From contig JANYCA010000008.1 of assembly GCA_025360525.1 (NCBI GenBank), positions 1 through 64,000 on the forward strand: a DNA stretch of 64,000 bases, given 5' to 3'. The notes below the pieces were generated by a model. That model was not told the origin of the DNA and did not search any database. It saw nothing but the letters and a program-made list of their open reading frames with translations. Shown piece by piece: positions 57,138 through 64,000 of the stretch (positions are counted from its first letter, which is position 1; each line of letters begins with the position of its first letter). This DNA comes from Chitinophagaceae bacterium. Lineage in GTDB: Bacteria; Bacteroidota; Bacteroidia; Chitinophagales; Chitinophagaceae. Both the position numbers and the translations under genes were made by a program.

Positions 57138-60100
57138 ATGTCTTTTTCATTACAAAATAAAGTTAGGATTGTTACTGCTGCCAGTTTGTTTGATGGGCAT
57201 GATGCTGCCATTAATATTATGCGGCGCATTATGCAAAGTAAGGGTGCAGAAATTATACACCTTGGACATAACCGCAGTGTACATGAAATAGTTGAATGTG
57301 CTATTGAAGAAGATGCACAGGGCATTGCCATTACCAGCTACCAGGGAGGCCATGTGGAGTTTTTTAAATACATGAAAGATTTACTGGTTGAGAATGGCTG
57401 TGGCCATATAAAGATTTTCGGTGGTGGCGGTGGCACTATTTTGCCAGATGAAATTGAAGAATTACATAACTATGGAATCACAAAAATTTATAGCCCGGAT
57501 GATGGCAGAAGAATGGGATTGGAAGGCATGATAGAAGATGTATTATCTCAATGCAGCCTCCCCAACCCCTCCCAAGGAGTGGCTTCAGAAGTACATCAAT
57601 GGGATTGGGAATTGCCTTTAGATGAGGTAAGGGACATTAGAAGAATTGCAAGAGCTATTACTTTAGCAGAAAACGGATCCGATAATTCTGTCATACTTTC
57701 AGAAATTAAAAGACTCTCTCAAATCTCCCCTTCGGAGGATCGGGGGGCCATTCCTGTCCTTGGCATTACGGGCACAGGCGGTGCCGGCAAAAGCAGTGTT
57801 ACAGATGAAATTGTTCGGCGTTTTTTAGGAAACTATACCAACAAAGCAATTGCTGTTATTTCTGTTGATCCTTCTAAGAAAAAAACCGGCGGAGCCTTGC
57901 TGGGAGACCGTATCAGGATGAACTCCATCTCATCGCCCAGGGCTTATATGCGGAGTCTTGCCACCCGGGAGAGCGACAAAGCACTAAGCCAGTATGTACA
58001 AGAAGCCATTGATATTTGCAAAGCAGCAGGCTACGATTTTATTATTTTAGAAAGTGCCGGCGTGGGACAGAGCGACGCTTCTATTTTGGATTACGTGGAT
58101 ATCAGCATGTATGTGATGACGCCGGAATATGGTGCACCCTCTCAACTGGAAAAAATAAACATGCTTGACTATGCTGATATAATTTGCCTCAACAAATTTG
58201 ATAAAGCCGGAGCGTTGGATGCATTGCATGATGTACGTAAACAGTACAAACGCAATCATAATTTATGGGATGCAAAAGATGTAGCGCTACCCATTGTTGG
58301 TACCATTGCTGCACAATTTAACGATGCCGGTGTAAACGAATTATTTGAAAGATTGATGGAGTGCGTGTCATCAAAATGTGGCGTGGAATTTAAAGGTACC
58401 CTACAACATCATGAACATTCAACCGATACATTTAGCCAGTCCACGATTATTCCTCCAAAGCGGGTGAGGTATTTGGCGGAGATTGCAGAAACCAATTCAG
58501 AATATGATACCTGGGTAGAAGACCAGCGGGATTTGGCATCAAAATATTATCAATTAAACGGCGCAAAAAAATTACTGCCAGATGTTTTAAAATACATTGA
58601 TGAAACAGAGAAAAATGTAATTAAAAAAATCAGCAGTGAAAATCTTGATTTAATTCACAACTGGCAAAAAGTTTTTGAGCGATACCAAAAAGATTTTTAC
58701 GAGTTTGAGGTTAGAAACAAAATTATTAAACAGGAGCTTACCTATAAAAGCCTTTCGGGCACTGTAATTTCAAAAGTGTATTTGCCTAAATACAAAGACT
58801 GGGGCGACCTATTAAAATGGCAGCTACAGGAAAATGTACCCGGTGAATTCCCCTACACAGCAGGCGTGTTTCCATTAAAGCGTGAGGGCGAAGATCCCAC
58901 CAGGATGTTTGCCGGTGAAGGTGGCCCTGAGCGGACCAACAGGCGTTTTCATTATGTAAGTATTGGGCAGCCTGCCAAGCGTTTATCTACAGCATTTGAC
59001 TCTGTTACGTTATATGGCGAAGACCCTAATCATCGTCCGGATATTTATGGCAAAGTGGGTAACAGTGGTGTTAGCATTGCCACCGTTGATGATGCAAAAA
59101 AATTATACAGTGGCTTTGATTTATGCAATCCAAAAACTTCGGTGAGCATGACCATTAATGGGCCGGCGCCGATGCTACTTGCCTTTTTTATGAATGCCGC
59201 CATTGATCAGCAATGCGAAAAATATATTATTGAAAATAATTTACAGGATGAAGTAAATAAAATTATTGAGGCAAAATATAACATACTGGATTTACCCAAA
59301 TATATTGGGTTAGCAACCGCCAACACTCCCCAGGAAGAGTCTTTAAAAGACTCCAATAATTTAAGCAGTTTTTTAAACGCAAGAACGACTGGCCTCCCAG
59401 AAGGAAATGATGGATTAGGGTTAAGATTACTTGGACTAAGTGGCGCCGATGTATTACCAGCTGAGGTTTATCAGCAGATAAAAGCCACTGCGTTGTCTAC
59501 CGTTAGAGGTACGGTGCAGGCAGATATTTTAAAAGAAGATCAGGCACAAAACACCTGTATTTTTTCCACGGAGTTTGCTTTAAAATTAATGGGAGATGTG
59601 CAGGAATATTTTATTAAAAACAAGGTTCAGAATTTTTACAGCGTTAGTATTAGCGGCTATCATATTGCTGAAGCCGGTGCCAATCCAATTACGCAATTAG
59701 CCTTTACTTTAGCCAATGGTTTTACTTATGTTGAATACTATTTAAGTCGTGGTATGCACATTGATGATTTTGCACCCAATCTTTCTTTTTTCTTTAGCAA
59801 TGGAATGGATCCCGAGTACAGTGTTATTGGACGTGTAGCCAGGAAAATATGGGCCAAAGCAATGAAGCTAAAGTACAAAGGCAATGACCGTAGCCAGAAA
59901 TTAAAATATCATATTCAAACCAGCGGTCGCTCACTGCATGCGCAAGAAATTGACTTCAATGATATACGAACAACACTGCAGGCTTTGTATGCTATTTATG
60001 ATAACTGCAACAGTCTGCATACAAACGCTTACGACGAAGCGATAACTACCCCAACAGAAGAAAGTGTACGCCGTGCTATGGCCATACAATTAATCATTAA

Positions 60101-60605
60101 CAGAGAATTGGGCACCGCTAAAAATGAAAACCCTAACCAGGGAGCGTTCCTTATTGAAGAACTAACCGACCTCGTAGAAGCCGCCGTGATGAATGAATTC
60201 AACCGTATTTCTGAAAGAGGCGGTGTACTGGGAGCAATGGAAAGAATGTACCAGCGCAATAAAATTCAGGAAGAAAGTTTGTATTACGAAACACTCAAAC
60301 ACAACGGTGAGTATCCTATTGTTGGCGTTAATACTTTTTTAAATAAAAATGGCAGTCCTACTATTTTACCAACAGAAGTAATAAGGAGTACAACAGAAGA
60401 AAAAGAATTTCAGATAAACGCTTTAAATGCTTTCAAACAAAGAAACGCAGCTGAATCATCCAGTCGGTTAAAAAGATTACAAGCAGTAGCTGTAACCAAC
60501 GGGAATTTATTTGAAGAACTAATGGAGACAGTTAAATATTGCAGCCTTGGGCAAATCACTCATGCACTATATTCAGTAGGCGGTCAGTATCGCAGAAACA
60601 TGTAA
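57138..60605 (+). CDS. icmF: Fused isobutyryl-CoA-type mutase with built-in G-protein chaperone
   Basis: IcmF rearranges branched acyl-CoA (for example isobutyryl-CoA to n-butyryl-CoA) using adenosylcobalamin. The 1155-residue protein is ordered: N-terminal B12-binding domain with the base-off His motif [15 protein letters not shown] (about 17-31), a MeaB-like GTPase with P-loop [12 protein letters not shown] (about 211-222) and NKFD (NKxD), then the mutase barrel ([20 protein letters not shown] onward). Two short palindrome-derived inserts (LPNPSQGVA near residue 142 and SPSEDRGA near 198) flank the domain junction and make it longer than usual. The exact substrate needs assay. It could also act on pivalyl- or isovaleryl-CoA. 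Confidence 0.93.
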   Translation: MSFSLQNKVRIVTAASLFDGHDAAINIMRRIMQSKGAEIIHLGHNRSVHEIVECAIEEDAQGIAITSYQGGHVEFFKYMKDLLVENGCGHIKIFGGGGGTILPDEIEELHNYGITKIYSPDDGRRMGLEGMIEDVLSQCSLPNPSQGVASEVHQWDWELPLDEVRDIRRIARAITLAENGSDNSVILSEIKRLSQISPSEDRGAIPVLGITGTGGAGKSSVTDEIVRRFLGNYTNKAIAVISVDPSKKKTGGALLGDRIRMNSISSPRAYMRSLATRESDKALSQYVQEAIDICKAAGYDFIILESAGVGQSDASILDYVDISMYVMTPEYGAPSQLEKINMLDYADIICLNKFDKAGALDALHDVRKQYKRNHNLWDAKDVALPIVGTIAAQFNDAGVNELFERLMECVSSKCGVEFKGTLQHHEHSTDTFSQSTIIPPKRVRYLAEIAETNSEYDTWVEDQRDLASKYYQLNGAKKLLPDVLKYIDETEKNVIKKISSENLDLIHNWQKVFERYQKDFYEFEVRNKIIKQELTYKSLSGTVISKVYLPKYKDWGDLLKWQLQENVPGEFPYTAGVFPLKREGEDPTRMFAGEGGPERTNRRFHYVSIGQPAKRLSTAFDSVTLYGEDPNHRPDIYGKVGNSGVSIATVDDAKKLYSGFDLCNPKTSVSMTINGPAPMLLAFFMNAAIDQQCEKYIIENNLQDEVNKIIEAKYNILDLPKYIGLATANTPQEESLKDSNNLSSFLNARTTGLPEGNDGLGLRLLGLSGADVLPAEVYQQIKATALSTVRGTVQADILKEDQAQNTCIFSTEFALKLMGDVQEYFIKNKVQNFYSVSISGYHIAEAGANPITQLAFTLANGFTYVEYYLSRGMHIDDFAPNLSFFFSNGMDPEYSVIGRVARKIWAKAMKLKYKGNDRSQKLKYHIQTSGRSLHAQEIDFNDIRTTLQALYAIYDNCNSLHTNAYDEAITTPTEESVRRAMAIQLIINRELGTAKNENPNQGAFLIEELTDLVEAAVMNEFNRISERGGVLGAMERMYQRNKIQEESLYYETLKHNGEYPIVGVNTFLNKNGSPTILPTEVIRSTTEEKEFQINALNAFKQRNAAESSSRLKRLQAVAVTNGNLFEELMETVKYCSLGQITHALYSVGGQYRRNM
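57556..57749 (+). repeat. Pair of inverted palindromic repeats inserted in frame in icmF
   Basis: The left copy is at 57556-57584 (GCCTCCCCAACCCCTCCCAA then GGAGTGGCT). The right, inverted copy is at 57724-57749 (TCTCCCCTTCGGAGGATCGG then GGGGCC). The left copies in icmF and ileS match at most positions and sit in the same reading frame, giving L-P/A-N-P-S in both proteins. The DNA between the icmF copies still encodes IcmF-like sequence. Confidence 0.65.
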
Positions 60606-60677
60606 TACAACTTGAGATTGGTGATTGTAAGTTTGACAATTCATTATTGACTATTCACCAATTCACCATTCACCCTC

Positions 60678-61307
60678 TCACCACAAGTCAATCACAGTAT
60701 TGGTTTCATATTTTTTGTGAGGCTTAATACTCAACCCAATTTTGGTATAATTACCTAGCAGAATTTTACGATGACCAAGTGATGGCACGCCTTCATCAAT
60801 TAACAGCGACAGTACAATTTCCAGCGGTTCACTATTTCCATAATCACAACATTCGCCCATGAAGTGCTGCTTATCTTCACAAGTCTTATTGAGCCTGTCA
60901 TGCCCGGTATATCCCGTTTTACCCGATTCCACGGCATGACAAAAAGCACTTTCATAACAAAGTTTATCAAACTCCAACAGCTTTTGCGGAGCCATATCAC
61001 CAAGTTCTTTTTTCAGACTCCAGTAATAATATTTATCCTTTAGCAAATACGCTTTGTCGCTTGCTGATGGATATTTGGTAAGCACGGTATTTAAAAATAA
61101 CAATGGATAAAGACGTACCAGGTTAAGGATATAAATTATTTCTTTTTCATCTGCAGATAGATAATTTATGTCAATGGCTGTATTGCATTTACTGTATTCC
61201 TTTTTATTCCATTCAGTACCAAAAGCTGATAAAGGAGAATCATTTTTAGATTGTCCATACATTAATAAATGCTGCACAAAAAAAATAAATAAACAAATCC
61301 ATTTCAT
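60678..61307 (-). CDS. Secreted CAP-domain protein
   Basis: ATG 61307 (MKWICLFIFFVQHLLMYGQS) gives a signal peptide and 209 residues. The CAP/SCP-like pattern is visible: NLVRLYPLLFLNTV, AFCHAVESGKTGYTGHDRLN (the first conserved His region), MGECCDYGNSEPLEIVLSLLIDEGVP and GHRKILLGNYTKIGLSIKPH. CAP proteins bind or cleave diverse targets. The bacterial roles are mostly unknown. It runs convergent to icmF and stands alone. Confidence 0.75.
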   Translation of the reverse strand: MKWICLFIFFVQHLLMYGQSKNDSPLSAFGTEWNKKEYSKCNTAIDINYLSADEKEIIYILNLVRLYPLLFLNTVLTKYPSASDKAYLLKDKYYYWSLKKELGDMAPQKLLEFDKLCYESAFCHAVESGKTGYTGHDRLNKTCEDKQHFMGECCDYGNSEPLEIVLSLLIDEGVPSLGHRKILLGNYTKIGLSIKPHKKYETNTVIDLW

Positions 61308-61811
61308 CAATAACTATTTAATACAAGATAAACTGATTGTACTTTTTTTCGTGGTTGATATTGTATTTCAATTGTTAAAAAACATACAATAAATAGTTTG
61401 TTTCATTAAGCAATTGTTACCAAACCGTTTGAGATTGATGGTTGGCCATCATAAAATATTTTTTCTGAAACTCAATACCACAAAGGCTTTTACAGGTTTA
61501 AATTTTAATTTACTGTAAGTAAAGCACATTAAAGTTGATGATTGATGGTAAAATACCCTGCCTATCTTTGCGTTATCAATCTGAAAATATCCGTCAACAA
61601 CAAAAGATTGTAACACTAATAAAAGTGGAATCAAAAAAATAACAAACCGTTATTACCGCTTTTAAAATACGTCGTTGAGCATTTGTACGAAGCCAGCCAT
61701 TAACGTTTGCATTTTTATCATCATCGCCATATGAGGAATAAAAAAAAATTAACTGTAAAACAGTTGATAAAAGCAAAGTATTGTATAACCATTTAAATAA
61801 AACAAAAAACA
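61308..61811. other. Gap between divergent CAP and small secreted protein genes
   Basis: This A/T-rich gap should hold promoters for both flanking genes. I found no clean TAnnTTTG with a spaced TTG, no tRNA and no protein-like frame. Confidence 0.3.
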
Positions 61812-62216
61812 ATGACAACAATTAAAAAAACAGCTTTAGCACTTTCAGTGATCGTGTTATTTGCAAGCAAAAGTTTTGCTACTTCAGCAACAGACACTGC
61901 AACATCAGTAAACTATGTAACTGTAGCAGAAGGACCTCTTGATGTAAAGTATCTTGGAGAAGAAGGCGATTACTTACTTTTTGAGGTAGCAATCAAATCG
62001 GTTGATCGTAAAACTTCAACTTTTGTACTAACCGACAAAAACGAAGGAGAAATTTATTCTGCTAAATTCAACAAGAATAAAGTGCAGACCATCAAAATTG
62101 AAAAAACGGGGAACCAGGAATTGGATTTTACCTTGACTGTAGGAAACGAAAAGTTTTCAAAATCATTCAATGTACAGCCTACAATTGTATTGACTACAAT
62201 CGTATCAAACAAATAA
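61812..62216 (+). CDS. Small secreted protein of unknown function
   Basis: The 134-residue protein has a signal peptide (TIKKTALALSVIVLFASKSFAT). A compact beta-rich domain follows (VKYLGEEGDYLLFEVAIKSV, STFVLTDKNEGEIYSAKFN, KIEKTGNQELDFTLTVGNEK), which looks like a small periplasmic or surface beta-sandwich. No cysteines or catalytic motif are visible. I believe similar small exported proteins are common in Chitinophagaceae but cannot name a family. A hairpin terminator follows. Confidence 0.75.
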   Translation: MTTIKKTALALSVIVLFASKSFATSATDTATSVNYVTVAEGPLDVKYLGEEGDYLLFEVAIKSVDRKTSTFVLTDKNEGEIYSAKFNKNKVQTIKIEKTGNQELDFTLTVGNEKFSKSFNVQPTIVLTTIVSNK

Positions 62217-62283
62217 TTGACTCAGCTAGCTTAACTGTAAAAAGCTAATGAGTTGATGTCAATTATCATCCAGCTGTCAACTT

Positions 62284-62346
62284 CCCATCCTGCATATTTA
62301 TTGATCCCTCAAAAAAGGTTGATCAATAACTTCAGGGTGGGATTTT
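62284..62346 (+). terminator. Hairpin terminator after the small secreted protein
   Basis: Outer arms CCCATCCTG (62284-62292) and CAGGGTGGG (62333-62341), together with inner arms TTATTGATC and GATCAATAA, form one long hairpin. It is followed by ATTTTTGATTT. It lies 68 bp after the stop. Confidence 0.65.
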
Positions 62347-62661
62347 TGATTTGTGTTATTGCAGAATCCCCCGGACAAAATATTCTTCCGATCAAATTTT
62401 CTGAAATTCAATATATTCCTTGGTACGAATGATCATACAGACAGACCAATACGCTCTACTTAAAAAAAGGGTGAATTTTAAAAATATTTTTTAATACTTC
62501 AGTTTAAAAACAGCAAAAAGAAAATTACTTTTTTAGGCTAGTTGATATTTATAAAAAATGAGGAGGTTGTCATCGAAATCACGATAGCATATAATCAAAG
62601 GCAGGATATTATGCAGCTGGAGATTAGCTGACACCTTAACCAATTATAACCAAAGAGGAGT
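62347..62661. other. Gap, nothing recognised
   Basis: A+T-rich and non-coding in all frames that I read. No RNA gene or repeat was identified. Confidence 0.3.
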
Positions 62662-62889
62662 TTAAAATATAGGAGCAGAATTTTGATCCATTACTACCTG
62701 GTGAACTGACAAATTGTATTTAGATAAAACTTGCTGCAGCCGGTGGTTATTTATAACAGCATCTTCAGCTAGTATTTGTGCGGCAATTTCTGCTTTATCG
62801 TCGTTGGTTAACATACTGATGGAATTGTTATCCCTAAAGAAAGCCATAAATTGATCTCTTGTTGGTAAGCTTTGCGGTTGCTGGTTCAT
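62662..62889 (-). CDS. Small protein of unknown function
   Basis: The 75-residue protein starts at an ATG (MNQQPQSLPTRDQFMAFFRD) and is polar and probably helical (DDKAEIAAQILAEDAVINNH, RLQQVLSKYNLSVHQVVMDQ). It has no signal, membrane segment or known motif. The composition is protein-like. It follows the 238-residue gene 130 bp downstream on the same strand. Existence as a gene is likely but not certain. Confidence 0.5.
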   Translation of the reverse strand: MNQQPQSLPTRDQFMAFFRDNNSISMLTNDDKAEIAAQILAEDAVINNHRLQQVLSKYNLSVHQVVMDQNSAPIF

Positions 62890-63019
62890 TTATATTATTT
62901 TTTGGTTGCAAAAAGAATATTTACAGAACGAACATTTGTTTTAAATATTGCATACGTCAGCCACTTATGATACGACTGGAAGTCCTTTTTTAAACCTATC
63001 ATTTAAAAACGTTCAACAA

Positions 63020-63736
63020 TTATGCAGCTACTGCAATGTATTTTACCAAACACCTTTTAGCAACCGGCAAAAGCGTTTCTTCAATTGGAAAATGCATTGA
63101 GGTTTCCATAGCATAAACTGCGGGATTGGGCAAGTCTGTTTTTACCCTTATAAGATCAGCTTTTATTTGTTCGTAGGTAGAGTAGATGCTTTTGTACCAA
63201 CTGTCAATATAGTCTATTTTAATACCCCTGTATTTTTCATCCTGCTTTTCAAAAATGGTAAGGCGGTACTGATAAACCTGTGTATCTTTTTGCTGACCAT
63301 TTACCAAAAAGAAATAACCTTCACTATTATCCAACGGCATCAGGCCGATGGGCACTATGTTTATTTTATCCTCCACAAATTCATAGATTTCGGTTCCATC
63401 CGCAATGGTACTTTTCATTTTGCCGCTAGCGTACCGGATGATGTCTTCCAGTTCTTTCATCAGTTCATTATCTTCAATTACCTGCATATAAAAAAGGGAA
63501 AGTTTTTCTATTTGCACACCCGTTAAGCGCTTGGGGAAATGATTCTGTAAAAATTTTTTATTATCTCTAAAGGCAATCACATTGTTGTAATGAAATATTA
63601 TATCGGCTAGTTGCGGATATAATTTATTTGCAGTAAAGCCTTTGTTTATTTCCTGCAAATAGGCCAGCAGCGTGTATTTCTTTAATTCAAAATCTATGTA
63701 TCCTTCTGCAAACCAGGTTTCAGATAATGTTTTCAT
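63020..63736 (-). CDS. Uncharacterised 238-residue protein
   Basis: The protein begins at ATG 63736 (MKTLSETWFAEGYIDFELKK) and is soluble, with helical N-terminal (LLAYLQEINKGFTANKLYPQ) and mixed beta regions later (VEDKINIVPIGLMPLDNSEG, YRLTIFEKQDEKYRGIKIDY). I recognise no family or catalytic motif. Codon use and composition resemble the neighbours. The gene is intact and not a shadow of another. The repeats at the window edge lie just upstream. Confidence 0.7.
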   Translation of the reverse strand: MKTLSETWFAEGYIDFELKKYTLLAYLQEINKGFTANKLYPQLADIIFHYNNVIAFRDNKKFLQNHFPKRLTGVQIEKLSLFYMQVIEDNELMKELEDIIRYASGKMKSTIADGTEIYEFVEDKINIVPIGLMPLDNSEGYFFLVNGQQKDTQVYQYRLTIFEKQDEKYRGIKIDYIDSWYKSIYSTYEQIKADLIRVKTDLPNPAVYAMETSMHFPIEETLLPVAKRCLVKYIAVAA

Positions 63737-63765
63737 ATACTAAGTTTAGTGTGCTATGAAATTAA

Positions 63766-63990
63766 GAAATTCTATTGTGATGCAAACGTAAACAAAGAAG
63801 ATTTATTTGAATTGAACTTACTTGTTATTACGCCACAGAAGCCTAATCACAAAAAAGGCAGATGTCTTTGTTCCAATCAAATGATCACTTTTAAAGTTTA
63901 CAGCATTTTAAAAAGCTGTAAACTTTATTCGAAATTCTATTGTGATGCAAACTTTAAGAAAAATAATTTATTTTAATTGAAATTATTTGC
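63766..63990. repeat. Two direct repeats with a hairpin between them at the window edge
   Basis: An identical 22-bp word (starting GAAATTCTATTGTGATGC) occurs at 63766-63787 and 63931-63952. Similarity continues for about 59 bp (TTTATTTGAATTGAA versus TTTATTTTAATTGAA). Between them a 12-bp perfect stem, AAAGTTTACAGC (63893-63904) and GCTGTAAACTTT (63915-63926), ends five bases before the second copy. The pattern may continue past the window. Confidence 0.6.
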
Positions 63991-64000
63991 ACACCGCTCA

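Noticed and set aside
63766..63952. Possible CRISPR array from two 22-bp repeats
   Set aside because: Only two copies, 143 bp between them, no further units and no cas genes in the window.

Overview
The window looks like chromosomal DNA of a Bacteroidota species, most likely of the Chitinophagaceae (family placement is inference). The DNA is A+T-rich and genes lack obvious Shine-Dalgarno sequences. Several -7 elements match the Bacteroidota promoter box TAnnTTTG. Two secreted proteins end in type IX secretion (T9SS) sorting domains. There is a TonB-dependent receptor with a carboxypeptidase-like N-terminal domain, a split pntAA/pntAB/pntB transhydrogenase, and Bacteroidota-type families (DUF983, DUF2721, a DksA-like protein lacking most zinc cysteines). 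No rRNA, tRNA, CRISPR array or prophage was seen.

Layout. 1-6.5 kb: the tail of an outer-membrane-type protein, thyA, folA, a methyltransferase, the three transhydrogenase genes and a small lipoprotein. 6.6-12.9 kb: a fossil transposase end, acs (minus strand), an InsA-like zinc-ribbon/HTH gene broken by one stop codon, a heavily decayed porin gene, an intact MHS-type transporter with a large hydrophilic insertion, and a small membrane protein. This looks like a carboxylate uptake and activation cassette with its presumed regulator and porin decaying. 13-19.3 kb: an HD hydrolase, GH20 hexosaminidase, an esterase-like hydrolase, a 128-bp MITE-like element with perfect terminal repeats and target duplication, an RsmF-type methyltransferase and a LysM protein. 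19.4-22.8 kb (minus): glutamate dehydrogenase and ccmB-ccmC-ccmD. 23-26.5 kb: a large secreted metallopeptidase, followed by a 1-kb gene-poor stretch with three degenerate repeats and an ECF sigma factor remnant.

27.6-52.9 kb is almost entirely minus strand: dxs, DUF2721, PAP2 phosphatase, TonB receptor, nuclease/phosphatase-like protein, a giant 2926-residue T9SS surface protein with two blocks of seven ~90-residue repeats, a DksA-like protein with a histone-H1-like tail, ileS, zapA with a coiled-coil partner, and pheT. Only the DUF983 gene runs the other way. At about 53.2 kb the orientation flips. The pheT-dnaB gap carries three perfect DnaA boxes beside an A/T-rich stretch, so it is a candidate replication origin or a DnaA-controlled dnaB promoter. 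53.5-60.6 kb (plus): dnaB, rsmE, rsmA and the fused B12 mutase icmF. 60.7-64 kb: a CAP-domain protein, three uncharacterised small genes and a direct repeat at the window edge.

The most unusual signals are related palindromic repeats inserted in frame inside ileS and icmF, with a similar core inside the MITE; the DnaA-box cluster; the 7+7 repeat adhesin; the decaying carboxylate cassette; and the triple intergenic repeat.
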